DNA from: Thalassovita aquimarina
GTDB lineage: Bacteria > Pseudomonadota > Alphaproteobacteria > Rhodobacterales > Rhodobacteraceae
Length of the DNA stretch: 64,000 nt
Direction of reading: 5' to 3'
Assembly: GCF_018219815.1 (NCBI RefSeq)
Contig: NZ_JADMKU010000001.1
Coordinates: 248,001 to 312,000 of the forward strand
Shown: positions 48,726 to 57,752 of the stretch, in pieces
How the letters are laid out: every line of letters starts with the position of its first letter
How positions within the stretch are numbered: the first letter of the stretch is position 1
The notes under the pieces: model-generated
Told to the model about the DNA's origin: nothing
What the model saw: only the letters and a program-made list of their open reading frames with translations
The model's database searches: none
Made by a program: the position numbers and the translations under genes

Positions 48726-49085
48726 ATGTCCTTCGATGCCGAAACACTAAAATATGATGACAAAGGTTTGATCCCGGCCATCGCGCAGGATGCCGGGACC
48801 GGCGAGGTCCTGATGATGGCCTGGATGAATCGCGAAGCGGTGGAGCGCACACTGGAAAGCCGCAAGGTCACCTATTGGAGCCGGTCGCGGCAAAGTTTCT
48901 GGGTCAAGGGCGAAACCAGCGGCCACCTGCAGGAACTGGTCGATCTGCGCGTCGATTGCGACCGCGATTGCCTGCTGGTCGTGGTGAACCAGACAGGGCC
49001 GGCCTGCCACACCAACCGACGGAGCTGTTTTTACACCGCGGTTCGGCAAGGCGACGAGGTGGAGCTGATGGCTCCGATGGGCTAG
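48726..49085 (+). CDS. hisI: Phosphoribosyl-AMP cyclohydrolase HisI
   Basis: This 119-residue zinc enzyme opens the adenine ring of phosphoribosyl-AMP in histidine synthesis. Zinc cysteines in VDCDRDCLL and the later [13 protein letters not shown] are intact, and [19 protein letters not shown] is the family core. It is the HisI domain alone, without HisE. AAGG eight bases before ATG 48726 supports this start over ATG 48708. Confidence 0.95.
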   Translation: MSFDAETLKYDDKGLIPAIAQDAGTGEVLMMAWMNREAVERTLESRKVTYWSRSRQSFWVKGETSGHLQELVDLRVDCDRDCLLVVVNQTGPACHTNRRSCFYTAVRQGDEVELMAPMG

Positions 49086-49147
49086 GGGGCGCTGCCCCCG
49101 TCGCGTCGAGCCGCGACTCCCCCGGGATATTTTCAACAAGAAGAAGC
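49085..49147. repeat. REP-like GC-rich palindromic element after hisI
   Basis: Two adjacent inverted repeats, GGGGGC-GCT-GCCCCC (49085-49099) and GTCGCG...CGCGAC (about 49101-49117), are followed by CCCCCGGGATATTTTC and an AAGAAGAAG tract. I recall this arrangement, with a CCGGGATATTT core, as a frequent intergenic element at gene ends in Rhodobacteraceae. Only one copy is in the window, so the repeat status is from general knowledge. Confidence 0.5.
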
Positions 49148-49152
49148 TTTGA

Positions 49153-50007
49153 TCAGAGGCCGACCATGCGGCGGATGTCCTGCGGCGTCGCGCCCTCGGT
49201 ACGGTATTTGGCAATGGCGCGGGCGTCGTCGCGCTTGGCCAGCCGCTTGCCCGCGTCGTCGCGGATCAGCCTGTGGTGGTGATAGGTGGGGGTGGGCAGG
49301 CCCAGCAGGCGTTGCAGCAGGGCGTGAAGCGGCGTGGCCTCGAACAGGTCGGCGCCGCGGATCACATGGGTGATGCCCTGCGCGGCGTCGTCCAGCACCA
49401 CGGAAAGGTGATAGGACGTTCCCATGTCGCGCCGGGCCAGCACGACATCGCCCACCGTGGCGATCAGCGATTTGGGGTCGATGTCGACCTGTTGCTGGTG
49501 TTGGCCGGTTTCAAGAAAGTGTAAAGGCTCGGGGCCGATTTCAGCCACCGCGAGGGCGATATCGAGCCGCAGCGCCTGATCCGGAAACGGCGTGCCGGGG
49601 GCGGGTACTTGGCGGCAGGTGCCGGGATAGACCGGGCCGTCGGGGCCTATAGGCAGTTCGGCCCCTTCCTGCGGCGCGGTCAGCGCGGCGAGGATGTCGC
49701 GCCGGTTGCACGAACAGGGGTAGAGGAGGCCGCGATCCCAAAGACCTTGCAGGGCTGTGCGATAGGCGGGCAACCGGTCGGACTGGCGCATCACCGGTTC
49801 CGGCCAGCTGAGCCCGAGCCAGTGCAGATCGTCGTAGATCTGCGTCTCCCACAGAGGCCGGGCGCGGCTTTGGTCGATGTCTTCGATCCGCAGTAGGAAT
49901 TCACCGCCCGCCGCCCGCGCCATGTCATGGGCCAGCATCGCCGAATAGGCGTGGCCCAGATGCAGAGGCCCGGTCGGGCTGGGGGCGAACCGGGTTCTGA
50001 ACTGCAT
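49153..50007 (-). CDS. gluQ: Glutamyl-Q tRNA(Asp) synthetase
   Basis: This 284-residue paralogue of the GluRS catalytic domain attaches glutamate to queuosine-34 of tRNA-Asp. It has the HIGH-like APSPTGPLHLGHAYS, zinc-type cysteines in YPCSCNRRD and YPGTCRQ, and a KMSKS-like GKRLAKRDD. It lacks the anticodon-binding domain, as expected. The start overlaps the trmFO stop, so both tRNA-modifying enzymes are co-translated. Confidence 0.94.
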   Translation of the reverse strand: MQFRTRFAPSPTGPLHLGHAYSAMLAHDMARAAGGEFLLRIEDIDQSRARPLWETQIYDDLHWLGLSWPEPVMRQSDRLPAYRTALQGLWDRGLLYPCSCNRRDILAALTAPQEGAELPIGPDGPVYPGTCRQVPAPGTPFPDQALRLDIALAVAEIGPEPLHFLETGQHQQQVDIDPKSLIATVGDVVLARRDMGTSYHLSVVLDDAAQGITHVIRGADLFEATPLHALLQRLLGLPTPTYHHHRLIRDDAGKRLAKRDDARAIAKYRTEGATPQDIRRMVGL

Positions 50008-51350
50008 CAGCTTTGTCCGTCAAGCCATTCCTGGAAAACGGATTTTGCACGGTCGGTATAGGCCTTGTAGCGATCCTTGCGGCCACGGCGGCCGCCCTTC
50101 AACCCGTCGACCGGGCGGAACAGGCCGAAATTCACGTTCATCGGCTGGAAGGTTTTGGCCTCGGCGCCGCCGGTGATGTGGTGGATCAGCGCCCCCATGG
50201 CACTGTCCTGCGGCGCGGTGTCCAGAGGTTTTCCGAGGATTTCGGCCGCCGCAAGACGCCCCGCCAGAAGCCCCATCGCGGCGCTTTCGACATACCCTTC
50301 GACGCCGGTGACCTGACCGGCAAAGCGGATGTTGGGTTTCGATTTCAGCCGCATCTGGTCGTCCAGCAAGGTGGGCGAATTCAGGAAGGTGTTCCGGTGG
50401 ATACCGCCGAGCCGGGCGAAGCTGGCATTCTCCAGCCCCGGGATCATGCGGAACACATCCGTCTGCGCGCCATACTTCATCTTGGTCTGGAAACCGACGA
50501 TGTTGTAGAGCGTGCCAAGCGCGTTATCGCGGCGCAGCTGCACCACGGCATAGGCTTTTTCGTCCGGCTTGTGAGCATTGGTCAGCCCGACCGGCTTCAT
50601 CGGCCCGTGTCGCAGAGTTTCGCGGCCGCGTTCGGCCATCACCTCGATCGGCAGGCAGCCGTCGAAGTAACCGGCGGTTTCACCTTCGTGGAATTCGGTC
50701 TTGTCGGCGGCCAGCAGCGCGTCGATGAACGCTTCGTACTGGTCTTTGGTCATCGGGCAATTGAGATAGGCCTTTTGTTCTTCCTCGGTCTCGCCCTTGT
50801 CATAGCGCGATTGCAGCCAGGCCACGTTCATGTCGATCGTGTCGGCATAGACGATGGGCGCGATCGCGTCGAAGAAGGCCAGCCGTTCCGAACCGGTTTC
50901 GGCCTGGATCGCCGCGCCCAGGGCCGAGGAGGTCAGCGGCCCGGTGGCGATGATCCAATACCCGTCATCGGGCAGTTCGGTGATCTCGCCATGTTCCACC
51001 GTCACCTTGGGATGATCCAGCAACGTCTTGGTAACGCTTTCGGAAAATGGATCGCGATCCACCGCCAATGCGCCGCCTGCGGGCAGGCGGTGACGGTCGG
51101 CCATCGCCATGATCAGCCCGTTCGCGGCGCGCATTTCCCAATGCAGCAGCCCCACCGCGTTCTGTTCGTCATCATCCGACCGGAACGAATTGGAACACAC
51201 CATTTCGGCCAGGTTGCCGGTCTGGTGCGCGAAGGTTTCGACCTCGGGGCGCATTTCGTGGATCACCACGTCCACGCCCATGTTCGCGGCCTGCCAGGCC
51301 GCCTCGGATCCGGCCATGCCGCCGCCGACGATATGCAATTTCTTGTCCAT
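50007..51350 (-). CDS. trmFO: Methylenetetrahydrofolate-tRNA (uracil-5-)-methyltransferase TrmFO
   Basis: This 447-residue flavoenzyme makes m5U54 in the tRNA T-loop using methylene-THF as carbon donor. The FAD motif [16 protein letters not shown] and the family segments [18 protein letters not shown] and [12 protein letters not shown] are present. It is typical of bacteria without TrmA. It is the first gene of a two-gene operon with gluQRS. Confidence 0.95.
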   Translation of the reverse strand: MDKKLHIVGGGMAGSEAAWQAANMGVDVVIHEMRPEVETFAHQTGNLAEMVCSNSFRSDDDEQNAVGLLHWEMRAANGLIMAMADRHRLPAGGALAVDRDPFSESVTKTLLDHPKVTVEHGEITELPDDGYWIIATGPLTSSALGAAIQAETGSERLAFFDAIAPIVYADTIDMNVAWLQSRYDKGETEEEQKAYLNCPMTKDQYEAFIDALLAADKTEFHEGETAGYFDGCLPIEVMAERGRETLRHGPMKPVGLTNAHKPDEKAYAVVQLRRDNALGTLYNIVGFQTKMKYGAQTDVFRMIPGLENASFARLGGIHRNTFLNSPTLLDDQMRLKSKPNIRFAGQVTGVEGYVESAAMGLLAGRLAAAEILGKPLDTAPQDSAMGALIHHITGGAEAKTFQPMNVNFGLFRPVDGLKGGRRGRKDRYKAYTDRAKSVFQEWLDGQS

Positions 51351-51390
51351 GCCGCGCGATGTAGGGCAAGCGACGGGGTTTGGGAAGCCC

Positions 51391-52710
51391 TCAGTGATCC
51401 ACCGGCAGCCCGGACGGTACGGTTTCCGCTATGCCCAGACGCCCCTTGGCCGCCTTTTCATCGGTCAGCGCATTGAGAAATGCGACGATGTCGTCGACTT
51501 CGTTGTCGCTCAGCGGCTTCGGTTCCAGTTCGACCGACGCGGCGATGAAGGCGATTTCAAGCCTGTCTTCGATCGCCTGCCAGTCGTTATCCTCGACCGC
51601 GACATCGTGCAGGATCGCCTGTTCGGGATCGTAGTTGACCAGCGACTTCACCGGGTCAAGGTGATGCCGCACCATCGCTTCCAGGGTTGGAAAGGCGCCG
51701 GAATGGCCATAGGGTGCGGTCAGCGCGACGTTGCGCAGCGACGGGGTGCGGAAACGATAAGCGTCGCGGGTTTCGCCGGTCACCATCTTGCGCCCGAGAT
51801 CGGCAAAGGGGCGGTCCTCGGGGGTGTCATCCGGCCCCTTGCCCGGGCCGAATTGCGGCACCCCGATGGCGTGGAAATCCTGATCGCTTTGGAACGTGCC
51901 GGAATGGCATTCGGCGCAACCGGCCTTGCCGTAAAACAGCTCCATCCCGCGCAGTTCGGCCGCGTTCAGCGCGGTTTCGTCACCGGCGAGATAGGCGTCG
52001 AACGGGCTTTCGCAGGCCTGGAATTCGAAATTGATGAACTCGGCGATCGCGATGGCGATGTCGGTGATGTGGACCGGCCTGTCGGCACCGATCAGCGCAT
52101 CGAACTGTTTGCGGTATTCCGGGATCGCGTCGATCCGCGCGGCCAGAAGCGCCCAGGCTTCCCGTTCATTGCCCATGTCGACCGCATCCGCGACCGGGTT
52201 TTCGCCTTCCTGACCGGCCATTTCGACCTCGGACAGAAGTGGCAGCAACGCCTGCACCGCCAGCGATGACGGCATCACCCGGTCAAGCGGGCGGTCGCGA
52301 GGAGTCTGGAACCCGAAGATGGAAGCCTCGTCAACCTCGACCCGACCGTCGTGAAACTGAGCGGTATATTCCACCGCCCCGACATTCCACAACGCCGGCG
52401 CGTTGCGCGGAACGCGTTCTTCAACATGCTGGCCGTTGATCAGCACCCGGTCGGGGCCCAGCCCGACGCCGCCCTCGCCGATCGACAGCGACACGCCGTC
52501 GGCGCTGCCGAACTTTGGATGGTGGCAGGTGGCACAGCTGATGTTCTTGTTGCCCGACAGGACCGGATCGTAAAACAGCAACTGGCCCAGTTCGACCCGC
52601 GCCATGTCGGATTCGGGAAAGGTATCGTGCATGACCGGATCGGGCAGGCTGGCAGCGTGCAAGATACCTGCCTGAAGTGCGAATACACCGATGGCGATAA
52701 AATTCCGCAT
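51391..52710 (-). CDS. Di-haem cytochrome c peroxidase/MauG-family protein
   Basis: This 439-residue exported protein has a signal peptide (to about residue 19) and two haem-binding CXXCH motifs, CATCH and CAECH. The surrounding pattern, [20 protein letters not shown] and [20 protein letters not shown], is that of the CcpA/MauG superfamily. It would reduce hydrogen peroxide in the periplasm or oxidise a protein substrate. No mau genes are nearby, so peroxidase is the simpler guess. It stands alone, with its own promoter region upstream (52711-52857). Confidence 0.92.
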   Translation of the reverse strand: MRNFIAIGVFALQAGILHAASLPDPVMHDTFPESDMARVELGQLLFYDPVLSGNKNISCATCHHPKFGSADGVSLSIGEGGVGLGPDRVLINGQHVEERVPRNAPALWNVGAVEYTAQFHDGRVEVDEASIFGFQTPRDRPLDRVMPSSLAVQALLPLLSEVEMAGQEGENPVADAVDMGNEREAWALLAARIDAIPEYRKQFDALIGADRPVHITDIAIAIAEFINFEFQACESPFDAYLAGDETALNAAELRGMELFYGKAGCAECHSGTFQSDQDFHAIGVPQFGPGKGPDDTPEDRPFADLGRKMVTGETRDAYRFRTPSLRNVALTAPYGHSGAFPTLEAMVRHHLDPVKSLVNYDPEQAILHDVAVEDNDWQAIEDRLEIAFIAASVELEPKPLSDNEVDDIVAFLNALTDEKAAKGRLGIAETVPSGLPVDH

Positions 52711-52857
52711 GGTTAAAATCCATTTGTACTTAATTCCTGATCGGAACTCTTTGTCAAAATATCAGATCGGGCGTTATGCCGGAAGGCGTCAGCATAGGCC
52801 CGATCCGGTTAACAAGTCATTGGTCCAAACTGGAAGCGGCGTGACCGCCGCACGGGG

Positions 52858-53643
52858 TCATTGCTTCCAGTCCGGCGGACGTTTTTCAAGAAACGCGGCG
52901 ATGCCTTCTTCGGTATCGCGATACAACATGTTCTGCGCCATCACGTCGCCGGCGTAATCGTAGGCTTCGGCCACCGGCATCTGGATCTGGTTGTAGAACG
53001 CTTCCTTGCCGACCTTCACCGCCGCGCCAAGTTTCGAGGCGACCAGTTCGGCCAGTTCCAGCGCCGCCGCATCCAGGTCCGCATGCGGCACCACCTTGTT
53101 CACCAGCCCCAGTTCTTCTGCTTTTTCGGCGGAAATGAACTGCCCGGTGGTCAGCATTTCGAACGCCTTCTTGCGCGGGATGTTGCGCGACAGCGCGACC
53201 ATCGGGGTGGAACAGAACAGGCCGATATTCACGCCGTTGACGCCGAAACGCGTGCCCTCGGCCGCCACCGCCATGTCGCAGGCCGCCACCAACTGGCACC
53301 CGGCGGCGGTGGCGATGCCGTGCGGTTGGGCGATCACCGGCTGCGGCAGTTTCTGGATCGTCATCATCATCCGCGCGCAGCGGTTGAACAGGTCCTTGAA
53401 ATAGGCCTTGCCACCGTCTTCGGCCTGGCGTCCGGCGGTCATTTCCTTCAGGTCGTGGCCCGCGCAGAACGCCTTGCCGGCACCGCCCAGGGTAATGGCG
53501 CGAATCGACGCGTCCCCGGCCAGCCGGCCGAATTCCTCCTGCAGGGCGGCCAGCATCGCGTCGCTCAGCGGGTTCAGCTTGTCGGGATTATTAAGTGTCA
53601 GCCGCGCGACCGCGCCCGTGTCGTGACGTTCCAGCAATGCCAT
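52858..53643 (-). CDS. Enoyl-CoA hydratase/isomerase family protein
   Basis: This 261-residue crotonase-fold enzyme has the oxyanion-hole segments AITLGGAGKAFCAGHDLKEM and QLVAACDMAVAAEG. The subgroup resembles ECHDC3-like hydratases. It lacks one of the usual catalytic glutamates by eye (GLFCSTPMVAL in place of GxxPExG), so hydratase activity is not certain. The start at 53643 is chosen because the codons upstream belong to antisense of the thioesterase gene. It diverges from a thioesterase by 58 bases. Confidence 0.88.
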   Translation of the reverse strand: MALLERHDTGAVARLTLNNPDKLNPLSDAMLAALQEEFGRLAGDASIRAITLGGAGKAFCAGHDLKEMTAGRQAEDGGKAYFKDLFNRCARMMMTIQKLPQPVIAQPHGIATAAGCQLVAACDMAVAAEGTRFGVNGVNIGLFCSTPMVALSRNIPRKKAFEMLTTGQFISAEKAEELGLVNKVVPHADLDAAALELAELVASKLGAAVKVGKEAFYNQIQMPVAEAYDYAGDVMAQNMLYRDTEEGIAAFLEKRPPDWKQ

Positions 53644-53701
53644 CTTGTCCTCCTCATGCTGCGCGGGCAACTCTAGGCGCAGAAATTGAGGGAGGAAAGA
53701 T

Positions 53702-54121
53702 ATGGCGGCAAAAATGACGGCGCCCGAGCTGATGGATTTTCTGGAAACGGTATTTCCGCAGGTGAAGGATGATTTCGAGATCGAGGAAATCGACGACATG
53801 CAGGTGCGGGTGCGGATGAAGATCGCCGAACGCCACCTGCGGCCGGGCGGCACCGTGTCGGGGCCGTCGATGTTCGCGCTGGCCGATTGCGCCGTCTACA
53901 TGGCGGTTCTGGCAATGATCGGGCCGCAGGCCCTGGCCGTGACCACCAACTGTTCGATGGATTTCATGCGCAAACCGGCGGCCGAAACCGACCTGATCGC
54001 CGACTGCAGGCTGCTGAAGCTGGGCCGGGTTCTGGCGGTGGGCGACGTGCTGATCTATTCCGAAGGGGTGGCGGCGCCGGTGGCGCGCGCCTCGATGACC
54101 TATTCGATCCCACCGCGCTGA
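53702..54121 (+). CDS. PaaI family acyl-CoA thioesterase (hot-dog fold)
   Basis: This 139-residue protein has the PaaI pattern: RHLRPGGTVSGPSMFALADC with the helix that carries the catalytic acidic residue, and LAVTTNCSMDFMRKPAAETD. Such enzymes hydrolyse aromatic or medium-chain acyl-CoAs, often as rescue enzymes. GGAGGAAAGAT precedes the ATG. It diverges from the enoyl-CoA hydratase-like gene, suggesting related acyl-CoA metabolism. Confidence 0.88.
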   Translation: MAAKMTAPELMDFLETVFPQVKDDFEIEEIDDMQVRVRMKIAERHLRPGGTVSGPSMFALADCAVYMAVLAMIGPQALAVTTNCSMDFMRKPAAETDLIADCRLLKLGRVLAVGDVLIYSEGVAAPVARASMTYSIPPR

Positions 54122-54182
54122 TTCTATGCGCATGGGATCAACCGTGCTAGGACCGGTGCACAGGCGTTGAAAGGGATATCCC

Positions 54183-55325
54183 GTGGCAGATACCGACATC
54201 GCGGACGGACAGGATCGCAATGCCGCCTTTCGCGCCTTTCAGACCTATCGCGCCACCACCCGTTTCGGCAGCCTTGACGGGCTGCGCTGCCTGAGCATCC
54301 TGGCCGTGCTGTGGCATCATTCGCCGCTGACGCCGGCCTATCTGGACGATCTGCAACTGGCCGGGCGCGGTTTTGCCGGGGTGGATTTCTTTTTCGTGCT
54401 CAGCGGCTTCCTGATCACGACCTTGCTGCTGCGCGAAGAAACGGTGAAGGGAAGCTTTTCGCTGCGCGGATTCTACACGCGGCGCATCCTGCGGATCGTC
54501 CCGGTCTATTTCCTGGTGGTGACGCTGGCGGCGGCTTATTTCATTGGTTGGAAAGGGCAGGGGAAATGGGCCGAACTGTTGCCCTATTATTACCTGTTCC
54601 TGTCGAATTTCCTGGTCGGGGACATACCGCTGCTCGATCCGACATGGTCGCTGGCGGTGGAGGAGCAGTATTACCTGATATGGCCGCTCATCCTGCTGAT
54701 CCTGCCGCGGCGTTGGATCGTGCCGGCGCTGCTGCTGGCCATCGCGCTTAACGTGGCGGGCGGGGCCGGCGCGCTGGCGCGGCTGGGGATCGAAGCCTTC
54801 GACATCGGCATCCTGCACATTGCGTTGCCGACCGCGACCTATGCGCCGATCCTGATGGGATCGCTTCTGGCGGTCATCATGCATACGCCGCGTGGTTTCG
54901 CGGCTGTCCACGCGATCTGCGGTCCGCGCCCGGCGGCGGTGCTGTGGATGCTGGCGGTGCTGCTGTCGCTGCAATTCCTGCCCTTCGACCTGAACGGATG
55001 GCCCAATCTGGTGCTGCACATGGCGATGATGCTGACACTGGCATCGCTGGTGGTGCGCGAAGACAACGGGCTGTTCGCGGTTCTGGGCTGGGGGCCGGTG
55101 CGGCGGATCGGGCAGGTCAGTTACGGCATCTACCTTTACCACCTTTTCGCGCTGCATTTCGCGACCGTTGGACTGGCCGCGCTCGGGGTTGTCAACGGCT
55201 GGGCGATTTTCGTGTGCTACACCGCTGTATCGGTGCTGATTGCGGATCTCAGCTTTCGGCTTTTCGAAACCCGCTTTCTGGCGCTTGGCAGGACGGAAAA
55301 GCGGCCACAAAAAAAGCCGGGGTAA
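54183..55325 (+). CDS. Acyltransferase-3 family membrane protein (OafA/YrhL-like)
   Basis: This 380-residue integral membrane protein has about ten hydrophobic segments. It has the family start FGSLDGLRCLSILAVLWHHS and the conserved FFVLSGFLIT, LDPTWSLAVEEQYYL and ISYGIYLYHLF-like segments. It would acylate a cell-surface polysaccharide or lipid, using cytoplasmic acyl-CoA. No SGNH domain is attached. The stop lies within the bidirectional terminator at 55309-55337. Confidence 0.92.
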   Translation: MADTDIADGQDRNAAFRAFQTYRATTRFGSLDGLRCLSILAVLWHHSPLTPAYLDDLQLAGRGFAGVDFFFVLSGFLITTLLLREETVKGSFSLRGFYTRRILRIVPVYFLVVTLAAAYFIGWKGQGKWAELLPYYYLFLSNFLVGDIPLLDPTWSLAVEEQYYLIWPLILLILPRRWIVPALLLAIALNVAGGAGALARLGIEAFDIGILHIALPTATYAPILMGSLLAVIMHTPRGFAAVHAICGPRPAAVLWMLAVLLSLQFLPFDLNGWPNLVLHMAMMLTLASLVVREDNGLFAVLGWGPVRRIGQVSYGIYLYHLFALHFATVGLAALGVVNGWAIFVCYTAVSVLIADLSFRLFETRFLALGRTEKRPQKKPG

Positions 55326-55337
55326 AAACCCCGGCTT
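55309..55337 (-). terminator. Terminator of the DUF1127 gene (bidirectional hairpin)
   Basis: AAGCCGGGG and CCCCGGCTT form a perfect nine-base-pair stem with a six-base loop. On the minus strand it is followed by seven T's, so it should end the DUF1127 transcript well; on the + strand it covers the acyltransferase stop. Confidence 0.88.
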
Positions 55338-55365
55338 CCAGTACGTCCCGGCGCGGACGGGGACG

Positions 55366-55599
55366 TCATGCGCGCCAGAACGGGCGACGGGCCTCCGTAT
55401 AAGCCTCGTCACGTGACAAACCGATATCCTTGAGCAGGCTCTCCGGCATATCGATCAACTCCTTGCGGGTTCGATGTCGCATGTTCCATTTGGTGACCAT
55501 CACAGCAAATGCAAGCGCAAGACGAGCAACGGCCGGCGCATTCAGGCCAAGGTCGTAGTTGACGATCTGTGCGGAGAGCATGGGCTGTTGCTGTGACAT
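55366..55599 (-). CDS. DUF1127 domain protein
   Basis: This 77-residue protein has a hydrophobic N-terminal half and a C-terminal DUF1127 motif (RTRKELIDMPESLLKDIGLS, then EARRPFWRA). Small Arg-rich DUF1127 proteins in alphaproteobacteria have been linked to RNA-dependent control of phosphate and carbon metabolism. GGAG seven bases before ATG 55599 supports the start. It diverges from a MocR regulator across 96 bases. Confidence 0.9.
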   Translation of the reverse strand: MSQQQPMLSAQIVNYDLGLNAPAVARLALAFAVMVTKWNMRHRTRKELIDMPESLLKDIGLSRDEAYTEARRPFWRA

Positions 55600-55620
55600 G
55601 GAACAACTCCTTCGATTGTA

Positions 55621-55649
55621 TTGACACAATATAGCGGCATCGCTATGAA
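55621..55649 (+). promoter_or_regulatory. Candidate sigma-70 promoter of the MocR regulator gene
   Basis: TTGACA (55621-55626) and TATGAA (55644-55649) are 17 bases apart. Transcription would start near 55656, at the first copy of a 16-base direct repeat. An ATTGT-N6-ACAAT inverted repeat (55615-55630) overlaps the -35 box. Confidence 0.6.
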
Positions 55650-55652
55650 GCG

Positions 55653-55711
55653 ATGGATACAAATTGGGAAACAATAGGTCCAGAAAAACATTGTCATGGA
55701 TACAAAGTGGG
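55653..55711 (+). repeat. 16-bp direct repeat, candidate MocR operator
   Basis: ATGGATACAAATTGGG (55653-55668) recurs as ATGGATACAAAGTGGG (55696-55711), 15 of 16 identical and 43 bases apart. The first copy covers the predicted transcription start and the second begins at the regulator's own start codon. MocR regulators are known to bind spaced direct repeats (GabR, TauR), so this fits autoregulation. Confidence 0.6.
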
Positions 55712-57072
55712 CACCTAACCTGACCGTCACCGGCAAATCGAAATACAAGGCGCTGGCCGACAATATCCGTGACGCAGTGGCCGAAGGCGTGCTGAGCAGT
55801 GGGGAAAAACTGCCTCCGGTCAGGGAGCTGGCCTATCAGCTGTCGGTGACGCCGGGCACGGTCGCGCGGGCCTATTCGATTCTGACCGAGGAAGGTGTGC
55901 TGCAGGCCGGTGTCGGGCGCGGCACTTTCGTGGCCGACACCCAGGCCCAAACCGATCCTTCCCATGCCTGGCCCCGGATGCTGAACCTGCGCAGTCCGCT
56001 CTTGCCCGATGTCGGTCAAAGCATGTTGCTGCGCGACGCGATGCGGGAAGCGGCCGAAACGATGGTGTCGGACGACATGCTGACCTATCCCAATCGCGCG
56101 ATGGATTTGCCGCTGCGGCGGGCCCTACGCCGCTGGATGGCGGATTTGCCGATCGGCAACTTCACCGCCGAAGACATGGTTCTGGCCCATGGCGCGCAAA
56201 GTGCGGTTTCTCTGGTGATGCAGACCGTTCTGCGCGGGCCCGACCCGGCAGTGGCAGTGGAAAGCATGACCTATCCCGGGTTCCGCCGCGCCGCCGAACT
56301 GAGCCGTGCCCGGGTCGTGGGAATAGACTGCGACGACGAAGGCCCGCGCGTCGATCACTTGGAACAGGCGGTCCGTGATGAAGGGGTACAATTGTTTTGT
56401 ACCTCGTCCGAGGTGAACAATCCGACTCTGCGCTTCACCACCGATCGTCGCCGCCGTGAAATCGCGGCGCTGGCGCAGCGGCTGGGGCTGAACATTCTGG
56501 ATGACGATTGCTATGCGATCGGTACCCACCGCGCCGAAAGCTACCATTCGCTGGGGCCCGAATTCGGCTGGTACGTGTCGTCTCTGTCGAAGACCCTGAC
56601 GCCATCCTTGCGGGTCGGTTACGTGGTGGCGCCGCGCGACCGGGTGAGCGACCTGGCCCGCACCGCCGCCTTCAACCATTTCGGCATGTCGCGGCCGCTG
56701 ACCGAACTGAGCCTCAGCATCATGTCCGATCCGCGTTTGCTGAGCGTCGCGGCGCGGGTGCGGGCGCGGATCAACGAACTGGTACGCATAACGGTCAATC
56801 ATCTTGGCGGATACGATGTGTCCTGGAACGAAGACGTGCCATTCCTGTGGCTGCGATTGCCGCAGGGCTGGCGCGCGTCCAGTTTCCTGCGCGCTGCCGA
56901 GGAACAGAATGTCATACTGAAAGGGGCCGAGGAATTCACCCTGCGCGATGCCCGCGCGCCCCACGCGGTGCGCATCGCGGTGAACGGGTTGGTCGATCCG
57001 TCCTGTTACGAAGCCGGGATCATCCGTTTGCGCAAGCTGCTGGACCATCCGCGCGAAGAAATCACAGTCTGA
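55696..57072 (+). CDS. MocR family transcriptional regulator (GntR HTH fused to aminotransferase-like domain)
   Basis: This 458-residue protein has a GntR winged helix at residues 1-80 (LPPVRELAYQLSVTPGTVAR) and a PLP-dependent class I aminotransferase-like domain, with the PLP lysine in SSLSKTLTPSLRVGY. Such proteins sense PLP or its adduct with an amine and control nearby genes. The ribosome site is weak, consistent with low-level expression. The direct repeat across its promoter suggests autoregulation and control of the divergent DUF1127 gene. Confidence 0.92.
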   Translation: MDTKWAPNLTVTGKSKYKALADNIRDAVAEGVLSSGEKLPPVRELAYQLSVTPGTVARAYSILTEEGVLQAGVGRGTFVADTQAQTDPSHAWPRMLNLRSPLLPDVGQSMLLRDAMREAAETMVSDDMLTYPNRAMDLPLRRALRRWMADLPIGNFTAEDMVLAHGAQSAVSLVMQTVLRGPDPAVAVESMTYPGFRRAAELSRARVVGIDCDDEGPRVDHLEQAVRDEGVQLFCTSSEVNNPTLRFTTDRRRREIAALAQRLGLNILDDDCYAIGTHRAESYHSLGPEFGWYVSSLSKTLTPSLRVGYVVAPRDRVSDLARTAAFNHFGMSRPLTELSLSIMSDPRLLSVAARVRARINELVRITVNHLGGYDVSWNEDVPFLWLRLPQGWRASSFLRAAEEQNVILKGAEEFTLRDARAPHAVRIAVNGLVDPSCYEAGIIRLRKLLDHPREEITV

Positions 57073-57131
57073 TCAGCCGGGCAGGGCGCGTGATCCGGCG
57101 CGGTCGCGGGAAAATCGTCAAAAAACATGGG

Positions 57132-57152
57132 GTAAAATAATACCTATTTTAC
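57132..57152. promoter_or_regulatory. AT-rich palindrome upstream of rplM
   Basis: GTAAAATA (57132-57139) and TATTTTAC (57145-57152) are perfect inverted arms five bases apart, about 40 bases upstream of the rplM -35 box. A further GTTTTAC follows near 57161. It may be a regulator site for rplM, or an AT hairpin behind the MocR gene. Confidence 0.4.
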
Positions 57153-57192
57153 AAGTCATTGTTTTACCTGAAATATTATCGCATTGCGGTGC

Positions 57193-57220
57193 TTGACCTG
57201 AATTATCCGCCCTGTATAAC
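57193..57220 (+). promoter_or_regulatory. Sigma-70 promoter of rplM-rpsI
   Basis: TTGACC (57193-57198) and TATAAC (57215-57220) are 16 bases apart and both close to consensus. Transcription would begin near 57227, giving a 60-base leader. Confidence 0.75.
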
Positions 57221-57287
57221 CCCGCAATCGAATTCGGAACGCGGGGCTGGTACCCGCCTCCTTCACTGAACCAAGGGTAATCCCGCG

Positions 57288-57749
57288 ATGAAAACTTTTT
57301 CTGCTACTCCGGCAGACATCGAAAAGAAATGGATCGTGATCGACGCGGAAGGCGTCGTTCTGGGCCGTCTCGCTTCGATCGTTGCCATGCGCCTGCGCGG
57401 TAAGCACAAGGCGACCTTCACCCCCCATATGGACATGGGCGACAACGTGATTGTCATCAACGCTGACAAGATCCAGCTGACCGGCAAGAAGCGTTCGGAC
57501 AAGAACTACTACTGGCACACCGGCCACCCGGGCGGCATCAAGAGCCGTACCGCAGGCCAGCTGCTGGAAGGTGCATACCCCGAACGCGTCGTGACCGCTG
57601 CGGTCAAGCGCATGCTGCCGGGCAACCGCCTGAGCCGCCAGCAGATGACCAACCTGCGCGTCTATGCTGGTGCCGAGCATCCGCATGAAGCCCAGAACCC
57701 CGAAGTTCTGGACGTCAAATCCATGAACTCGAAGAACACCCGGAGCTAA
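57288..57749 (+). CDS. rplM: 50S ribosomal protein L13
   Basis: This 153-residue protein has the L13 pattern ([63 protein letters not shown]-like [13 protein letters not shown]). L13 binds 23S rRNA early in 50S assembly. It forms the usual two-gene operon with rpsI, four bases away. Confidence 0.97.
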   Translation: MKTFSATPADIEKKWIVIDAEGVVLGRLASIVAMRLRGKHKATFTPHMDMGDNVIVINADKIQLTGKKRSDKNYYWHTGHPGGIKSRTAGQLLEGAYPERVVTAAVKRMLPGNRLSRQQMTNLRVYAGAEHPHEAQNPEVLDVKSMNSKNTRS

Positions 57750-57752
57750 TCG

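Noticed and set aside
51391-52710. Methylamine dehydrogenase maturation gene mauG
   Set aside because: The superfamily matches, but no mau structural genes are near; a general di-haem peroxidase is safer.
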